From Vallitaleaceae bacterium 9-2 (GTDB lineage Bacteria > Bacillota > Clostridia > Lachnospirales > Vallitaleaceae): a stretch of 64,000 nt of DNA. Position 1 is the first letter of the stretch, and every line of letters begins with the position of its first letter. Shown piece by piece: positions 16,438-28,914 of this stretch. The DNA lies in the NCBI GenBank assembly GCA_038396585.1, contig CP121691.1:682001-746000 (forward strand). The letters run 5' to 3'. A program made the translations under genes and the position numbers. The notes under the pieces are model-generated. The model saw only the letters and a program-made list of their open reading frames with translations. It made no database searches and was not told where the DNA came from.

Positions 16438-17013
16438 GTGCCAAAAGTTGAACAAAAACAAACAGTAGTACAAGCGATAAAAGATAATCTTGAAAATGCA
16501 AGTTCAGTCGTTCTTGTTGACTATCGTGGATTGACAGTAGAGCAAGATACGAATCTTCGTAAAGCTTTACGTGAAGCGAATGTAACATATAAGGTTTACA
16601 AAAACACAATGATGAAGTTTGCTTTTGAAGGAACGGCGTTTGATCAACTTAACGATCAATTAGCAGGTCCTAGTGCGATTGCAATTAGTTATGACGATGC
16701 AACTGCAGGTCCACGCGTGCTTAAGAAAATGTCTAAAGACATGCCTAAGCTTGAATTTAAAGCCGGTGTTGTTGATGGTGAGTTGTTTGATGTTGACGGA
16801 ATCATTAAAGTGGCTTCGGTACCATCAAGAGACGAATTACTTGCAAAACTATTTGGAAGCTTCAAGTCTCCAATGTCATCATTTGCTCGTACAGTTAAAG
16901 CGATTGCAGACAAAATGGAAGAAACAGGCGTTGCTACAGCAGCTGATCTTGCAGCCACTGTAGAAAAAACAGAAGAAGTAGCAGAAGAAACAACAGAAAC
17001 AGTAGAAGAATAA
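16438..17013 (+). CDS. rplJ: 50S ribosomal protein L10
   Basis: A 191-residue L10, the base of the L7/L12 stalk. The globular N-domain (VVLVDYRGLTVEQDTNLRK) binds rRNA, and the C-terminal helix carries L12 dimers. The last 20 residues are Glu/Thr-rich, longer than the minimal family. GTG start follows AAGGAGGTGTAACA. Confidence 0.96.
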   Translation: MPKVEQKQTVVQAIKDNLENASSVVLVDYRGLTVEQDTNLRKALREANVTYKVYKNTMMKFAFEGTAFDQLNDQLAGPSAIAISYDDATAGPRVLKKMSKDMPKLEFKAGVVDGELFDVDGIIKVASVPSRDELLAKLFGSFKSPMSSFARTVKAIADKMEETGVATAADLAATVEKTEEVAEETTETVEE

Positions 17014-17039
17014 TATAAAATATTTCGGAGGTGCAAATA

Positions 17040-17417
17040 ATGGCAAAATTAACTACTCAAGAATTAATTGATGCAATTAAAGAATTATCAGTTTTAGAAC
17101 TTAACGAATTAGTAACAGCTTGTGAAGAAGAATTTGGTGTATCTGCAGCAGCAGGTGTTGTTATGGCAGCAGCTGGTGGAGCTGAAGGTGGCGCAGCAGA
17201 AGAAAAAACTGAATTTGACGTAGAACTTACAGAAGTAGGTGCTTCTAAAGTTAAAGTTATCAAAGTTGTTCGTGAAATTACTGGATTAGGACTTAAAGAA
17301 GCAAAAGCTCTTGTAGACGAAGCTCCTAAAATGGTTAAAGAAGGCGCTAGCAAAGAAGAAGCAGAAGAAATCAAAGCTAAACTTGCAGAAGTTGGAGCAA
17401 CAGCTACAGTTAAGTAG
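17040..17417 (+). CDS. rplL: 50S ribosomal protein L7/L12
   Basis: A 125-residue stalk protein. It has the N-terminal dimerisation domain, an Ala/Gly-rich hinge ([13 protein letters not shown]) and the C-terminal factor-binding domain ([17 protein letters not shown]-like). ATG 17040 is preferred over the in-frame GTG 17031 because it follows CGGAGGTGCAAATA and matches the family start. Confidence 0.97.
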   Translation: MAKLTTQELIDAIKELSVLELNELVTACEEEFGVSAAAGVVMAAAGGAEGGAAEEKTEFDVELTEVGASKVKVIKVVREITGLGLKEAKALVDEAPKMVKEGASKEEAEEIKAKLAEVGATATVK

Positions 17418-17440
17418 TCTGAAATACTTAAAATTTCAAA

Positions 17441-17474
17441 AGTCTCGATTCATTATGAATCGAGGCTTTTTTTA
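17441..17474 (+). terminator. Intrinsic terminator after rplL
   Basis: A 12-bp stem with one G-T pair (AGTCTCGATTCA with TGAATCGAGGCT), a 3-nt loop, then seven T. It separates rplJL from rpoBC. Confidence 0.85.
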
Positions 17475-17511
17475 CACTATAGGGTAACACATATACTTTT
17501 TAAAAATAGTG

Positions 17512-17540
17512 TTGACATACTTGACAAGATATGATATTAT
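17512..17540 (+). promoter_or_regulatory. Sigma-A promoter for rpoB-rpoC
   Basis: TTGACA at 17512-17517, a 17-bp spacer, and TATTAT at 17535-17540. A second TTGACA occurs at 17521. Together with the terminator at 17441, this suggests rpoBC is a separate unit with a leader of about 80 nt. Confidence 0.75.
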
Positions 17541-17626
17541 CTGTTAATGCGTCAGTATGGAATTGTATGCTTATTTTTAAGGTATACTAGATGAAGATTA
17601 TTATAGCCAAGGGGTGAATCATAACT

Positions 17627-20600
17627 ATGGAAAAAAATAGGATCAATCCTATCGAAAGTGGAGTATCAGTTCGAATGAGCTACTCCAAGCAAAAAGAAGT
17701 CCTTGACATGCCAAATCTAATCGAAGTTCAAAAAGATTCTTATAATTGGTTCCTTGATGAAGGATTAAAGGAAGTATTTCGAGACATATCCCCAATTTCG
17801 GATTACACAGGGAATTTAATGTTAGAATTTGTCGGTTTTTCTTTTAATGAAGATGCAAAGTACACAATGGATGAATGTAAAGAAAGAGATGCAACGTATG
17901 CTGCACCTCTTAAAGTTCGTGTGCGTCTAATTAACAAGGAAAAGGATGAGATTAGTGAACATGAGATATTCATGGGTGACTTGCCGTTAATGACAGACAC
18001 AGGAACGTTTATCATTAATGGAGCGGAGCGTGTTATTGTAAGTCAGTTAGTACGTTCTCCGGGGATTTATTATGCACAAAAGCATGATAAAATCGGTAAA
18101 GAACTTTTTTCGGCAACAGTGATTCCGAATCGCGGGGCATGGCTTGAATATGAGACAGATTCAAATGACATTTTTTATGTGCGAGTAGACCGAACACGTA
18201 AAGTGCCGGTAACAGTGTTAATGCGTTCATTTGGCATCGGGACAAACGCAGAGATTATTGAACTTTTTGGTGAAGAACCTAAAATCCTTGCGAGTTTAGA
18301 CAAAGATAGCTCATCTTCATATGAAGAAGGGCTCATTGAAATATATAAACGCATACGTCCAGGAGAGCCACCAACCGTTGAAAGTGCAGAATCTCTATTA
18401 AACTCCATGTTTTTTGACCCAAGACGTTATGATTTAGCCAAAGTTGGTAGATATAAATTCAATAAAAAATTAGCGTTTTCTAACCGAATTACAGGACATG
18501 TTTTATCCGAGGATGTAGTTGATAAATCAACAGGAGAAATACTAGCAGAAGCGGGAACCGTTGTTGATCAAGAATTAGCCAATCTAATTCAAGATGCGGC
18601 GATACCTCATGTTTTTGTGACGGTTGAAGATAGAAAAGTTAAAGTGTTAAGTAATATGGTCGTGAATATAAAAAATTATGTTCATGCAGATATTGAAGCG
18701 CTTAGAATTCATGAACGTGTATATTATCCAGTGTTAAAAGAATTAATGGACGAATATACGAATGAAGAAGAATTGGTTGAACAAATTGGACGTAATATGC
18801 ATCGATTAATTCCAAAGCATATTACAAAAGAAGATATCTTTGCTTCAATGAACTATAATATTCATGTTGAATATGGTGTAGGCAATGTTGATGATATTGA
18901 CCATCTAGGAAATCGACGCATTCGTGCAGTTGGAGAATTACTTCAAAATCAATTTAGAATTGGTTTGTCTCGAATGGAGCGTGTAGTTCGTGAGCGAATG
19001 ACAATTCAAGATCCAGATGGTATTACACCACAATCACTTATTAATATCCGTCCGGTAACGGCGTCAATTAAAGAGTTCTTTGGTAGTTCTCAGTTATCAC
19101 AGTTTATGGATCAGACGAATCCGCTAGCAGAATTAACACATAAGCGACGTTTGTCAGCATTAGGACCTGGAGGTCTTAGTCGAGAGCGTGCAGGTTTTGA
19201 GGTTCGTGACGTTCATTATTCCCATTATGGCCGTATGTGTCCAATTGAAACGCCAGAGGGTCCAAACATTGGACTAATCAACTCATTGGCTTCCTATGCG
19301 CGAATTAATGAATATGGCTTTATTGAAGCGCCATACCGTGTGATTGACCAATCAGGAGATGCGCCTGTAGTAACTGATGAAGTAATCTATGTTACTGCAG
19401 ATGAAGAAGAAAAATATCGTGTTGCACAGGCAAATGAGCCGCTAGATGAAAGTGGACACTTTATCCATAAATATGTTACCGGGCGTGACCGCGAACATAT
19501 TATAGAGATGGAAGCTAGAACAATTGACTTAATGGACGTATCACCTAAGCAGGTCTTTTCTGTGGCGACATCAATGATTCCTTTCCTTGAGAATGATGAT
19601 GCCAACCGTGCGCTTATGGGATCAAACATGCAACGTCAGGCAGTACCACTGCTTATTACAGATTCATCCCTTGTAGGAACAGGAATGGAAAACAAAGCAG
19701 CGGTTGACTCAGGAATTGTTAAGGTTGCTAAAAATGCAGGTGTTGTTGATCGTGTAACAGCAGCTGAGATCGTTATTCGAACACCGGAAGGTGCTAGAGA
19801 TACATACAAGCTACAAAAGTTTTCACGTAGTAACCAAGGAACGTGTATTAATCAGCGACCGTTAGTCACTAAAGGACAAAAAGTTCAAAAAGGTGCGGTG
19901 ATTGCTGATGGTCCATCCACGCAAAATGGAGAGATTGCTTTAGGTAAGAACCCATTAATCGGATTTATGACTTGGGAAGGTTATAACTTCGAGGATGCGA
20001 TTTTGTTAAGTGAAAATCTAGTTAAAGAAGATGTATATACATCAATACATATAGAAGAATATGAAGCAGAAGCCAGAGATACAAAGCTTGGACCGGAAGA
20101 AATTACTCGAGACGTTCCAGGGGTTGGAGAAGATGCGCTTAAAGACTTAGATGAACGTGGTATCATTCGTATTGGTGCGGAAATCCGCTCAGGCGATATT
20201 CTTGTTGGGAAAGTCACACCTAAAGGTGAGACTGAACTGACAGCGGAAGAACGTTTGCTACGTGCAATCTTTGGTGAAAAAGCAAGAGAAGTGCGCGACA
20301 CTTCCCTTCGAGTGCCACATGGCGAAGAAGGAATCATTGTTGATGTTCATGTCTTTACACGTGAAAATGGGGATGAACTGCCACCGGGAGTGAATCAGTC
20401 TGTACGTGTCTACATTGCGCAAAAACGTAAGATCTCGGTTGGAGATAAGATGGCAGGACGTCATGGTAATAAAGGTGTAATCTCACGTATATTACCGGCA
20501 GAAGACATGCCGTTTTTACCAAATGGTCGACCGCTTGACATCGTACTAAACCCGCTAGGGGTACCTTCACGTATGAATATTGGACAGGTACTTGAAGTCC

Positions 20601-21445
20601 ATTTAGGACTAGCTGCCAAAGCGTTAGGTATTAAAATTGCAACACCTGTATTTGATGGTGCTAACGAGATTGATATCATGGAAACGCTGGATATGGCCAA
20701 TGATTATGTGAATACACCATGGGATGAATTTGAAGAAAAATGGGGCGAAATATTAAACCCTGAAATAAAAGAATTCTTATTAACGAATGTGAATCATCGA
20801 GAAGAGTGGAAGAATGTTCCAATCCGTGAAGACGGTAAGATTAATCTTCGTGATGGACGTACTGGAGAGTATTTTGATAATCCGGTTACGGTTGGATATA
20901 TGCATTACCTGAAACTACATCACTTGGTTGATGATAAGATACATGCACGTTCAACAGGACCTTATTCACTTGTAACCCAACAACCACTTGGTGGTAAAGC
21001 ACAATTTGGTGGACAGCGTTTTGGAGAGATGGAAGTTTGGGCACTTGAAGCTTATGGTGCAGCATATACATTGCAAGAAATCTTGACAGTTAAGTCCGAT
21101 GATGTCGTTGGTCGTGTTAAAACATATGAAGCAATTATTAAAGGAGAAAACATTCCGGAACCAGGAATTCCAGAATCCTTTAAAGTATTACTTAAAGAAT
21201 TACAATCACTCTCCTTAGACATTAAGATTCTTTCAAATGAAAAAGGTGAGATTAGTTTAAAAGATGATTATGACGATGATGCAGATATGGAACTACACTT
21301 GACAGATGATGAATTTGTAAATCAAAACATAGCTGTCGGTAAAAGTGAAGATGTCCCAGATCTTGATGCAGAAGAAGATGATGTAGATGAAAGTGATGAA
21401 GAACTATTAGATTCAAGTTTTATTCTTGAAGATGATGACCAGTAA
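17627..21445 (+). CDS. rpoB: RNA polymerase beta subunit
   Basis: A 1272-residue beta subunit of the core polymerase. The rifampicin-binding segment at about residues 484-516 is wild type: [15 protein letters not shown] and then [14 protein letters not shown]. The C-terminal part holds the conserved [10 protein letters not shown] and [20 protein letters not shown] motifs. The last 70 residues are an acidic tail (Asp/Glu-rich), longer than in many Firmicutes. ATG 17627 follows AAGGGGTGA. It is followed by rpoC after 25 bp. Confidence 0.98.
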   Translation: MEKNRINPIESGVSVRMSYSKQKEVLDMPNLIEVQKDSYNWFLDEGLKEVFRDISPISDYTGNLMLEFVGFSFNEDAKYTMDECKERDATYAAPLKVRVRLINKEKDEISEHEIFMGDLPLMTDTGTFIINGAERVIVSQLVRSPGIYYAQKHDKIGKELFSATVIPNRGAWLEYETDSNDIFYVRVDRTRKVPVTVLMRSFGIGTNAEIIELFGEEPKILASLDKDSSSSYEEGLIEIYKRIRPGEPPTVESAESLLNSMFFDPRRYDLAKVGRYKFNKKLAFSNRITGHVLSEDVVDKSTGEILAEAGTVVDQELANLIQDAAIPHVFVTVEDRKVKVLSNMVVNIKNYVHADIEALRIHERVYYPVLKELMDEYTNEEELVEQIGRNMHRLIPKHITKEDIFASMNYNIHVEYGVGNVDDIDHLGNRRIRAVGELLQNQFRIGLSRMERVVRERMTIQDPDGITPQSLINIRPVTASIKEFFGSSQLSQFMDQTNPLAELTHKRRLSALGPGGLSRERAGFEVRDVHYSHYGRMCPIETPEGPNIGLINSLASYARINEYGFIEAPYRVIDQSGDAPVVTDEVIYVTADEEEKYRVAQANEPLDESGHFIHKYVTGRDREHIIEMEARTIDLMDVSPKQVFSVATSMIPFLENDDANRALMGSNMQRQAVPLLITDSSLVGTGMENKAAVDSGIVKVAKNAGVVDRVTAAEIVIRTPEGARDTYKLQKFSRSNQGTCINQRPLVTKGQKVQKGAVIADGPSTQNGEIALGKNPLIGFMTWEGYNFEDAILLSENLVKEDVYTSIHIEEYEAEARDTKLGPEEITRDVPGVGEDALKDLDERGIIRIGAEIRSGDILVGKVTPKGETELTAEERLLRAIFGEKAREVRDTSLRVPHGEEGIIVDVHVFTRENGDELPPGVNQSVRVYIAQKRKISVGDKMAGRHGNKGVISRILPAEDMPFLPNGRPLDIVLNPLGVPSRMNIGQVLEVHLGLAAKALGIKIATPVFDGANEIDIMETLDMANDYVNTPWDEFEEKWGEILNPEIKEFLLTNVNHREEWKNVPIREDGKINLRDGRTGEYFDNPVTVGYMHYLKLHHLVDDKIHARSTGPYSLVTQQPLGGKAQFGGQRFGEMEVWALEAYGAAYTLQEILTVKSDDVVGRVKTYEAIIKGENIPEPGIPESFKVLLKELQSLSLDIKILSNEKGEISLKDDYDDDADMELHLTDDEFVNQNIAVGKSEDVPDLDAEEDDVDESDEELLDSSFILEDDDQ

Positions 21446-21470
21446 ATGATCTTAAAGGAGCGTGTAGTTA

Positions 21471-24400
21471 ATGCCAAATGAAGCTATGGAGCAATCAGTG
21501 AATTTTGATGCCATTAAGATTGGTTTAGCATCACCGGAACGAATTCGTGAGTGGTCTCGTGGCGAAGTTAAAAAGCCCGAGACGATTAACTACAGAACAT
21601 TAAAACCTGAACGTGATGGTTTGTTCTGTGAGAAGATTTTTGGACCAAGCAAAGACTGGGAATGTCATTGTGGAAAGTACAAAAAAATTCGTTATAAAGG
21701 TGTTGTCTGTGACCGATGTGGTGTTGAGATAACAAAATCAAAAGTACGTCGTGAACGTATGGGGCATATCGAATTGGCAGCCCCGGTATCACATATTTGG
21801 TACTTCAAAGGTATTCCAAGCCGTATGGGACTTATCTTAGATATGTCTCCTCGTACATTGGAAAAAGTACTGTATTTTGCTTCTTATATCGTTATTGATA
21901 AAGGAAATACAAACCTTCAGTACAAACAAGTTTTAACTGAAAAAGAATTTAGAGATGCCTATGACAAATATGGCAATTCATTTAGAGCTGCGATGGGCGC
22001 AGATGCAATTCGGGAAATCTTATCTGAGATTGATCTTGAAAAAGAGTCTGTTGAACTACGAAAAGCACTTAAAGATGCAACTGGTCAGAAAAAAGCTCGT
22101 ATTATAAAACGTATGGAAGTTGTTGAAGCCTTTAGAGAATCGGGAAACAAACCTGAATGGATGATACTTTCTGTTGTTCCTGTTATTCCACCGGATTTAC
22201 GTCCGATGGTACAACTTGATGGTGGACGATTTGCTACGTCAGACTTAAATGATTTATATCGTCGTGTCATCAATAGAAACAACCGTTTACAAAGACTTCT
22301 TGATTTAGGAGCACCTGAAATTATTGTTCGAAATGAAAAGCGTATGTTACAAGAAGCAGTTGATGCATTGATTGATAATGGTCGCCGTGGTCGTCCAGTT
22401 ACAGGACCAGGAAACCGTCCATTAAAATCTTTGTCCGATATGCTTAAAGGAAAGCAAGGTCGATTCCGTCAAAACCTTCTTGGAAAACGTGTTGACTATT
22501 CGGGTCGTTCAGTTATTGTTGTTGGACCGGAACTTAAAATATATCAGTGTGGTCTTCCTAAAAAGATGGCGATTGAATTATTTAAGCCATTTATCATGAA
22601 ACGTCTTGTAGCTGATGGTGTTGCACATAATATTAAGTCAGCGAAAAAGATGGTTGAACGTTTAGAAGATGGCGTGTTTGATGTTCTTGAAGAAGTTATC
22701 CGTGAACATCCGGTTATGTTAAACCGTGCGCCTACATTGCATAGACTTGGAATTCAAGCCTTTGAACCGGTTCTTGTTGAAGGTAAAGCAATTCGCTTAC
22801 ATCCATTGGTATGTACTGCGTATAACGCCGACTTTGATGGTGACCAGATGGCGGTTCACTTACCTTTGTCTGTAGAAGCGCAAGCTGAGTGTCGATTCTT
22901 GTTATTGTCACCGAATAACTTACTTAAACCTTCAGATGGTGGACCCGTAACGGTTCCTTCACAGGATATGGTTTTAGGAACATACTATTTAACCCTTGAT
23001 AAAGATGGTGAAAAGGGTGAAGGTATGAAATTTAGAAGTGAAAATGAAGCAGTACTTGCATATGAGAACAATGTAGTTACACTTCATGCTAGAGTACAAG
23101 TGCTTCGTGAAGCAGAAATCGATGGAGTAAAACAAAAGAAACTCATTGAGACATCTGTTGGTCGTATTATCTTTAACGAAGCTATTCCTCAAGACTTAGG
23201 TTTTGTCGATCGCGAAGAACCTGGACATGAGTTTGAATATGAAGTTGATTTCTTAGTTGGAAAAAAACAATTGCAACAAATTTTACACCGTTGTATTGAT
23301 ATTCATGGATCAACACGAACTTCTGAGATTTTAGATGCAATTAAAAAACTTGGATTCAAATATTCAACCAAAGGTGCTTTGACCGTATCTGTATCTGACA
23401 TGGAAGTACCAGAAACAAAACCGGCAATCATCAAAGAAGCTGAAGATACATTAGAGACAATCATGAAGCAATATAAGCGTGGTATGATGACTGAAGAAGA
23501 ACGCTATAAAAATGTTGTTGAAACATGGCGTTCAGCCGATGAACGTATTACTCGTCAGCTTCTAGGAAATCTTGACCGATATAACAACATCTTTATGATG
23601 GCTGATTCAGGAGCCCGTGGTTCAGAAAGCCAGATCAAGCAGTTGGCTGGTATGCGTGGTTTGATGGCCGATACCCAAGGACATACGATTGAGTTACCGA
23701 TCAAGTCAAACTTTAGAGAGGGTCTTGACGTTCTCGAGTACTTTATCTCAGCCCATGGAGCGAGAAAAGGACTTGCCGATACGGCACTTCGTACAGCGGA
23801 CTCAGGATACTTGACCCGTCGTTTGGTTGACGTATCTCAAGACTTAATCATTCGTGAGCAAGATTGTTGTGCAGGTGAAGATGAAGTTGTTGGACAAACA
23901 GTCAAAGCGTTCATGGATGGAAAAGAAGTTGTTGAAAGTCTTGAAGAACGTATTACAGGACGTTGGTCTGTTGAGGAAATTGTTCATCCAGAGACTGGAA
24001 AAGTCCTTGCAAAAGCAGACACCATGATTAACCCAAGACAAGCACGTAAAATTGTCAAAGCAGGAATCACATCGGTTCGAATTCGAACGGCATTAACGTG
24101 TAAGTCGGATGTTGGTGTATGTGCTAAATGTTATGGAGCAGATATGGCTACTGGTTTACCGGTACAAGTTGGTGAATCTGCAGGAATTATTGCAGCACAA
24201 TCAATCGGAGAGCCAGGAACACAGCTTACAATGCGTACCTTCCATACAGGTGGTATCGCAACAGCTGATGACATCACTCAAGGTCTTCCAAGAATCGAGG
24301 AGCTGTTTGAAGCTAGAAAGCCAAAAGGTCTTGCAATTATTGCAGATTTTGCTGGTGTTGTACGTATCAATGAAACGAAGAAAAAACGTGAAGTTGTCTT

Positions 24401-25040
24401 AACGGACGAGACAGGTGAAAATACAAAAACATACTTGATTCCATATGGATCTCGTATCAAAATTGAAGATAACCAAGTTGTAGAAGCCGGAGATGAACTC
24501 ACAGAAGGTAGCGTTAACCCGCACGATATCCTAAAAATTAAAGGCCGACGCGCACTACAAGATTATATGTTGCAAGAAGTTCAAAACGTATATCGACTAC
24601 AGGGTGTTGAAATCAATGATAAACACGTTGAAGTTATTTGCCGTCAGATGCTTAAAAAAATACGGATTGAAGAAAGTGGAGATACTACATTCTTACCAGG
24701 TAGCTTAGTGGATAAATTGGAATTTGATAAAGTGAATAAACAATTGGAGCAAGATGGCTTAGAACCAGCTGAAGGAACGCAAGTTCTTCTAGGGATTACA
24801 AAAGCATCACTTGCAACGAATTCATTCTTATCTGCTGCGTCATTCCAAGAGACAACAAAAGTATTAACAGAAGCAGCAATCCATGGAAAAGTTGATCCAT
24901 TGATTGGTCTTAAAGAAAACGTTATCTTAGGTAAACTGATTCCGGCAGGAACAGGAATGAACCTATACCGTAATGTTGATATAGAAAAAAAAGTACCTGT
25001 AGAAGAACCAATAAATGAAACAGATGTATTTTTAGATTAA
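21471..25040 (+). CDS. rpoC: RNA polymerase beta' subunit
   Basis: A 1189-residue catalytic subunit. The active-site NADFDGD motif is at residues 452-458, where D454, D456 and D458 hold the magnesium ion. A first zinc site sits near residue 60 (CHCGK and CDRCG), and a second in the C-terminal half ([13 protein letters not shown]). The trigger-loop and bridge-helix region ([21 protein letters not shown]) is complete. Start ATG 21471 has AAAGGAG upstream. Confidence 0.98.
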   Translation: MPNEAMEQSVNFDAIKIGLASPERIREWSRGEVKKPETINYRTLKPERDGLFCEKIFGPSKDWECHCGKYKKIRYKGVVCDRCGVEITKSKVRRERMGHIELAAPVSHIWYFKGIPSRMGLILDMSPRTLEKVLYFASYIVIDKGNTNLQYKQVLTEKEFRDAYDKYGNSFRAAMGADAIREILSEIDLEKESVELRKALKDATGQKKARIIKRMEVVEAFRESGNKPEWMILSVVPVIPPDLRPMVQLDGGRFATSDLNDLYRRVINRNNRLQRLLDLGAPEIIVRNEKRMLQEAVDALIDNGRRGRPVTGPGNRPLKSLSDMLKGKQGRFRQNLLGKRVDYSGRSVIVVGPELKIYQCGLPKKMAIELFKPFIMKRLVADGVAHNIKSAKKMVERLEDGVFDVLEEVIREHPVMLNRAPTLHRLGIQAFEPVLVEGKAIRLHPLVCTAYNADFDGDQMAVHLPLSVEAQAECRFLLLSPNNLLKPSDGGPVTVPSQDMVLGTYYLTLDKDGEKGEGMKFRSENEAVLAYENNVVTLHARVQVLREAEIDGVKQKKLIETSVGRIIFNEAIPQDLGFVDREEPGHEFEYEVDFLVGKKQLQQILHRCIDIHGSTRTSEILDAIKKLGFKYSTKGALTVSVSDMEVPETKPAIIKEAEDTLETIMKQYKRGMMTEEERYKNVVETWRSADERITRQLLGNLDRYNNIFMMADSGARGSESQIKQLAGMRGLMADTQGHTIELPIKSNFREGLDVLEYFISAHGARKGLADTALRTADSGYLTRRLVDVSQDLIIREQDCCAGEDEVVGQTVKAFMDGKEVVESLEERITGRWSVEEIVHPETGKVLAKADTMINPRQARKIVKAGITSVRIRTALTCKSDVGVCAKCYGADMATGLPVQVGESAGIIAAQSIGEPGTQLTMRTFHTGGIATADDITQGLPRIEELFEARKPKGLAIIADFAGVVRINETKKKREVVLTDETGENTKTYLIPYGSRIKIEDNQVVEAGDELTEGSVNPHDILKIKGRRALQDYMLQEVQNVYRLQGVEINDKHVEVICRQMLKKIRIEESGDTTFLPGSLVDKLEFDKVNKQLEQDGLEPAEGTQVLLGITKASLATNSFLSAASFQETTKVLTEAAIHGKVDPLIGLKENVILGKLIPAGTGMNLYRNVDIEKKVPVEEPINETDVFLD

Positions 25041-25065
25041 ATGTAAGGCACTATTAATATATAAG

Positions 25066-25198
25066 CAGATGACCATGTAAATGGAAGTGCCGGACACACA
25101 AGCATGTAGGACTTACCACCTAAAACCTTGTTTTAGGCAGTAAGTCCTACACACGCCAGTGGCCGGGACACCTATGATTACATGGTCATCTGTTTTTT
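25066..25198 (+). terminator. Long nested hairpin with T tract after rpoC
   Basis: The outer stem of 15 exact bp pairs 25066-25080 with 25178-25192. A 12-bp stem pairs 25105-25116 with 25140-25151. An apical 7-bp stem pairs 25119-25125 with 25131-25137. The two flanks between the outer and middle stems hold similar GCCGGACAC and GCCGGGACAC words. Six T follow directly, so it can end the rpoBC transcript, but it is far larger than an ordinary terminator. Confidence 0.7.
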
Positions 25199-25272
25199 GA
25201 TAGAACGGTCATTCCCCTCATCAATAGCGACTATAACGTACATTTTTGTCAATAGATAAAATAAAATTTTAC

Positions 25273-25301
25273 TTGACATATTTATATAGAAGTGGTATTA
25301 T
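25273..25301 (+). promoter_or_regulatory. Sigma-A promoter for the L7Ae-like gene and rpsL-rpsG-fusA
   Basis: TTGACA at 25273-25278, a 17-bp spacer, and TATTAT at 25296-25301. Transcription from here would start near 25308, which rules out the in-frame start codon at 25292 for the following gene. Confidence 0.75.
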
Positions 25302-25366
25302 TCATCAGTGTGCATTTTCAACATGTTTTTCAGCATGTCAATGCACTTATGAAAGGAATGATGAAT

Positions 25367-25612
25367 GTGCACGATACCATGAATGGTCCGCTGGTTGTTG
25401 GGACCAAGCAAACGTTGAAAGCCCTTGAAGATCAAGACGTTTTGACACTTTATATTGCTAATGATGCAGATAAAGATATCAAACAACAGGCGATTCAACT
25501 TGCAAATTCACGAAAAGTTCCTATTGTATATTATGATACGATGGAAGAACTTGGGAAAGCTTGTAAAATACGAGTTGGAACAGCGACTGCTGCACTAATT
25601 AAACAATCATAA
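25367..25612 (+). CDS. L7Ae/L30e-family RNA-binding protein (YbxF-like)
   Basis: About 81 residues. The GTKQTLKAL helix and LGKACKIRVGTATAAL ending are the L7Ae/L30e/S12e/Gadd45 fold of B. subtilis YbxF, which binds kink-turn RNA and sits in the same place, between rpoC and rpsL. The start is uncertain: GTG 25367 has the best spacing (9 nt) from AAAGGA; ATG 25361 and ATG 25379 are alternatives. The open frame reaches back to 25292, but that overlaps the promoter. rpsL starts 15 bp later. Confidence 0.8.
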   Translation: MHDTMNGPLVVGTKQTLKALEDQDVLTLYIANDADKDIKQQAIQLANSRKVPIVYYDTMEELGKACKIRVGTATAALIKQS

Positions 25613-25627
25613 ACGGAGGTGAAATGG

Positions 25628-26041
25628 ATGCCAACTTTTAACCAGTTAGTTAGAAAAGGTAGAGCTACGTCAGAGAAAAAGTCAAACTCCCCAGCTTTTC
25701 AAAAAGGGTTTAACTCTCTAAAAAAGAAGACTACAGATATTTCGGCGCCACAAAAGCGTGGAGTATGTACAGCAGTAAAAACAGCGACACCTAAAAAACC
25801 TAACTCAGCGCTTCGAAAGATTGCCAGAGTACGTCTTACAAACGGAATAGAAGTAACAGGATATATTCCGGGAGAAGGTCACAACTTACAAGAACATAGT
25901 GTTGTTCTTTTAAGAGGTGGTAGAGTAAAAGACTTACCAGGTACACGATACCACATTGTCAGAGGAACTCTTGACACAGCAGGTGTTGCAGACCGTAAAC
26001 AATCTCGTTCTAAGTATGGAGCGAAGCGACCAAAGAAATAG
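25628..26041 (+). CDS. rpsL: 30S ribosomal protein S12
   Basis: A 137-residue decoding-centre protein. The KKPNSALRK and [11 protein letters not shown] motifs are intact; these hold the lysines where streptomycin-resistance changes occur, so the sequence looks wild type there. ATG 25628 ([12 protein letters not shown]) is chosen over GTG 25619, which overlaps the ribosome-binding site ACGGAGGTG. Confidence 0.97.
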   Translation: MPTFNQLVRKGRATSEKKSNSPAFQKGFNSLKKKTTDISAPQKRGVCTAVKTATPKKPNSALRKIARVRLTNGIEVTGYIPGEGHNLQEHSVVLLRGGRVKDLPGTRYHIVRGTLDTAGVADRKQSRSKYGAKRPKK

Positions 26042-26141
26042 AATAAGATTAGTGCCGGTCAATGAATGTCGATTACCTATTGTTAGGATTATATAGATAA
26101 AGAATTAACCGTGCGCGAACAGATTCTATCTGAGTACCTAA

Positions 26142-26642
<501 letters not shown>

Positions 26643-26701
26643 GAGTTTTACCATTTATTTAAACTATACACAACAATCCATAACCAGAGGAGGTTATTAC
26701 T

Positions 26702-28786
26702 TTGGCAGGAAGAGAATTTGCGTTAAGTGATACCAGAAATATAGGTATCATGGCTCATATTGATGCCGGTAAAACAACTCTAACAGAACGTATTTTATTT
26801 TATTCAGGAAAGACGCATAAACTTGGAGAAACACATGAAGGTGGAGCGCAGATGGACTGGATGGAACAAGAGCAGGAAAGAGGTATCACCATTACTTCTG
26901 CTGCAACGACATGTTCATGGTTAGATAATCGCGTCAATATTATAGATACACCAGGTCACGTTGACTTCACAGTTGAGGTTGAGCGTTCCTTACGTGTACT
27001 TGACAGTGCTGTAGGTGTTTTCTGTGCAAAAGGTGGTGTTGAGCCACAATCAGAAACAGTATGGCGTCAAGCTGATAAGTACAGAGTACCACGTATGGCA
27101 TTTGTTAACAAAATGGACCGTAGCGGTGCGGATTTCTTCAATGTAGTTGAAATGATGCGCGAACGCCTAGGTGCAAATGCAATACCAGTTCAAGTTCCAA
27201 TTGGATCCGAAGAAGATTTCAAAGGAATGGTCGACTTATTCAAGATGAAAGCATATGTATACAATGATGACTTAGGAAATGACATCGATGAGTTAGACAT
27301 TCCAAGTGAACTTGAAGATATTGCTACAGAATATAGAGAAGCTATGGTTGAAGCTATTTGTGATACAGACGAAGATCTTATGATGATGTATCTTGAAGGG
27401 GAAGAAATTCCTATGGAAGATTTGAAAAAAGCTATGCGTAAAGCAGTATGCAACGTTCAAATCATCCCAGTTTTTTGTGGTTCAGCTTACAAAAACAGAG
27501 GAGTACAAAAACTTCTTGATGCAGTTGTAGAATTTGCGCCATCACCACTTGATGTACCAGCAATCAAAGGTACTTTAGTTGATAGCGAAGAAGAAGTGGA
27601 AAGACATTCATCGGATGAAGAACCTTTCTCAGCACTAGCATTCAAAATTATGACAGACCCATTTGTAGGTAAGTTAGCCTTTTTCAGAGTTTATTCTGGA
27701 GTAACAAATGCAGGATCTTATGTATATAACTCAACAAAACAAAAGAAAGAACGTTTAGGACGTATACTTCAAATGCATGCGAACAAACGTGAAGAGATTG
27801 ACAAGGTGTATGCAGGAGATATCGCAGCAGCTGTTGGTCTTAAATTTACAACAACAGGTGATACACTATGTGACGAAAAAGATCAAGTTATCCTTGAGTC
27901 CATGGTATTCCCTGAGCCGGTTATCTCGGTTGCAATTGAGCCAAAAACAAAAGCTGGTCAAGAAAAAATGGGTATCGCATTATCTAAGCTTGCAGAAGAA
28001 GACCCAACATTCAAGACATATACAGATGAAGAAACTGGACAAACAATCATCTCAGGTATGGGTGAACTTCACCTTGAGATTATCGTTGATCGTTTGTTAA
28101 GAGAATTCAAAGTAGAAGCGAATGTTGGAGCGCCTCAAGTTGCATATAAAGAGACGATTACCAAAGAAGTTGAAATCGACAGTAAGTTTGCTCGCCAATC
28201 TGGTGGACGTGGACAATATGGTCACTGTAAAGTACGTTTCAGCCCGATGGATGTTAACGGCGATAATAGTTATGAATTTGTTAACTCAATTGTTGGTGGT
28301 GCGATTCCTCGTGAATACATTCCTGCAGTTGATAATGGTATTAAAGAAGCAATGCAAGCAGGTGCGTTAGCTGGATACGAAGTTGTTGGTATTAAAGCTG
28401 AATGTTATGATGGTTCATATCATGATGTTGACTCCTCGGAGATGGCGTTTAAAATTGCTGGTTCTATGGCGTTTAAAGATGCGATGCGAAAAGGTGATGC
28501 ACAATTACTTGAACCGATATTCAAAGTTGTTGTAACTGTTCCGGAAGAATACATGGGTGACGTTATTGGTGACATTAACTCACGACGTGGACAAATGGAA
28601 GGAATGGAAGCACGAAGTGGCGCTCAAGTTATCAATGCTTATGTACCATTATCTGAAATGTTTGGATATGCAACGGACTTACGTTCAAAATCACAAGGTC
28701 GTGGAACATACTCAATGGAATTCCATCATTATGAGCCACTACCAAGAAGTATTCAAGAAAAGGTTATCAGCAAGCAAGGAGAATAA
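26702..28786 (+). CDS. fusA: Elongation factor G
   Basis: A 694-residue translocation GTPase. The G1 motif is AHIDAGKTT, switch II is DTPGHVDF, and NKMD supplies guanine specificity; domains II-V follow with normal length. The start is a TTG behind AGAGGAGGTTATTAC, giving the standard [17 protein letters not shown] opening (read as Met). One EF-G gene is visible here. Confidence 0.97.
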   Translation: MAGREFALSDTRNIGIMAHIDAGKTTLTERILFYSGKTHKLGETHEGGAQMDWMEQEQERGITITSAATTCSWLDNRVNIIDTPGHVDFTVEVERSLRVLDSAVGVFCAKGGVEPQSETVWRQADKYRVPRMAFVNKMDRSGADFFNVVEMMRERLGANAIPVQVPIGSEEDFKGMVDLFKMKAYVYNDDLGNDIDELDIPSELEDIATEYREAMVEAICDTDEDLMMMYLEGEEIPMEDLKKAMRKAVCNVQIIPVFCGSAYKNRGVQKLLDAVVEFAPSPLDVPAIKGTLVDSEEEVERHSSDEEPFSALAFKIMTDPFVGKLAFFRVYSGVTNAGSYVYNSTKQKKERLGRILQMHANKREEIDKVYAGDIAAAVGLKFTTTGDTLCDEKDQVILESMVFPEPVISVAIEPKTKAGQEKMGIALSKLAEEDPTFKTYTDEETGQTIISGMGELHLEIIVDRLLREFKVEANVGAPQVAYKETITKEVEIDSKFARQSGGRGQYGHCKVRFSPMDVNGDNSYEFVNSIVGGAIPREYIPAVDNGIKEAMQAGALAGYEVVGIKAECYDGSYHDVDSSEMAFKIAGSMAFKDAMRKGDAQLLEPIFKVVVTVPEEYMGDVIGDINSRRGQMEGMEARSGAQVINAYVPLSEMFGYATDLRSKSQGRGTYSMEFHHYEPLPRSIQEKVISKQGE

Positions 28787-28799
28787 TACGAATAAACCC

Positions 28800-28828
28800 T
28801 TGCAAAGTATGATGCTACATACTATAAT
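28800..28828 (+). promoter_or_regulatory. Sigma-A promoter for tuf
   Basis: TTGCAA at 28800-28805, a 17-bp spacer, and TATAAT at 28823-28828. It gives tuf its own start in addition to read-through from fusA. A small GGGG/CCCC hairpin lies in the leader near 28876. Confidence 0.7.
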
Positions 28829-28914
28829 TTGATTGATGGCTTTTTTGTAAGCATAAGCTACATAAAACGAAAGAATGGGGATAGTACCCCGATAATAAAG
28901 GAGGAAATATACAA

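Noticed and set aside
19981-20337. Reverse-strand open frame of 118 codons inside rpoB
   Set aside because: It is antisense to conserved rpoB codons, serine- and arginine-rich as antisense frames are, and lacks a ribosome-binding site.
25292-25366. Longer N-terminus for the L7Ae-like protein
   Set aside because: The start codon at 25292 overlaps the -10 element at 25296-25301, and the added residues do not resemble the family.
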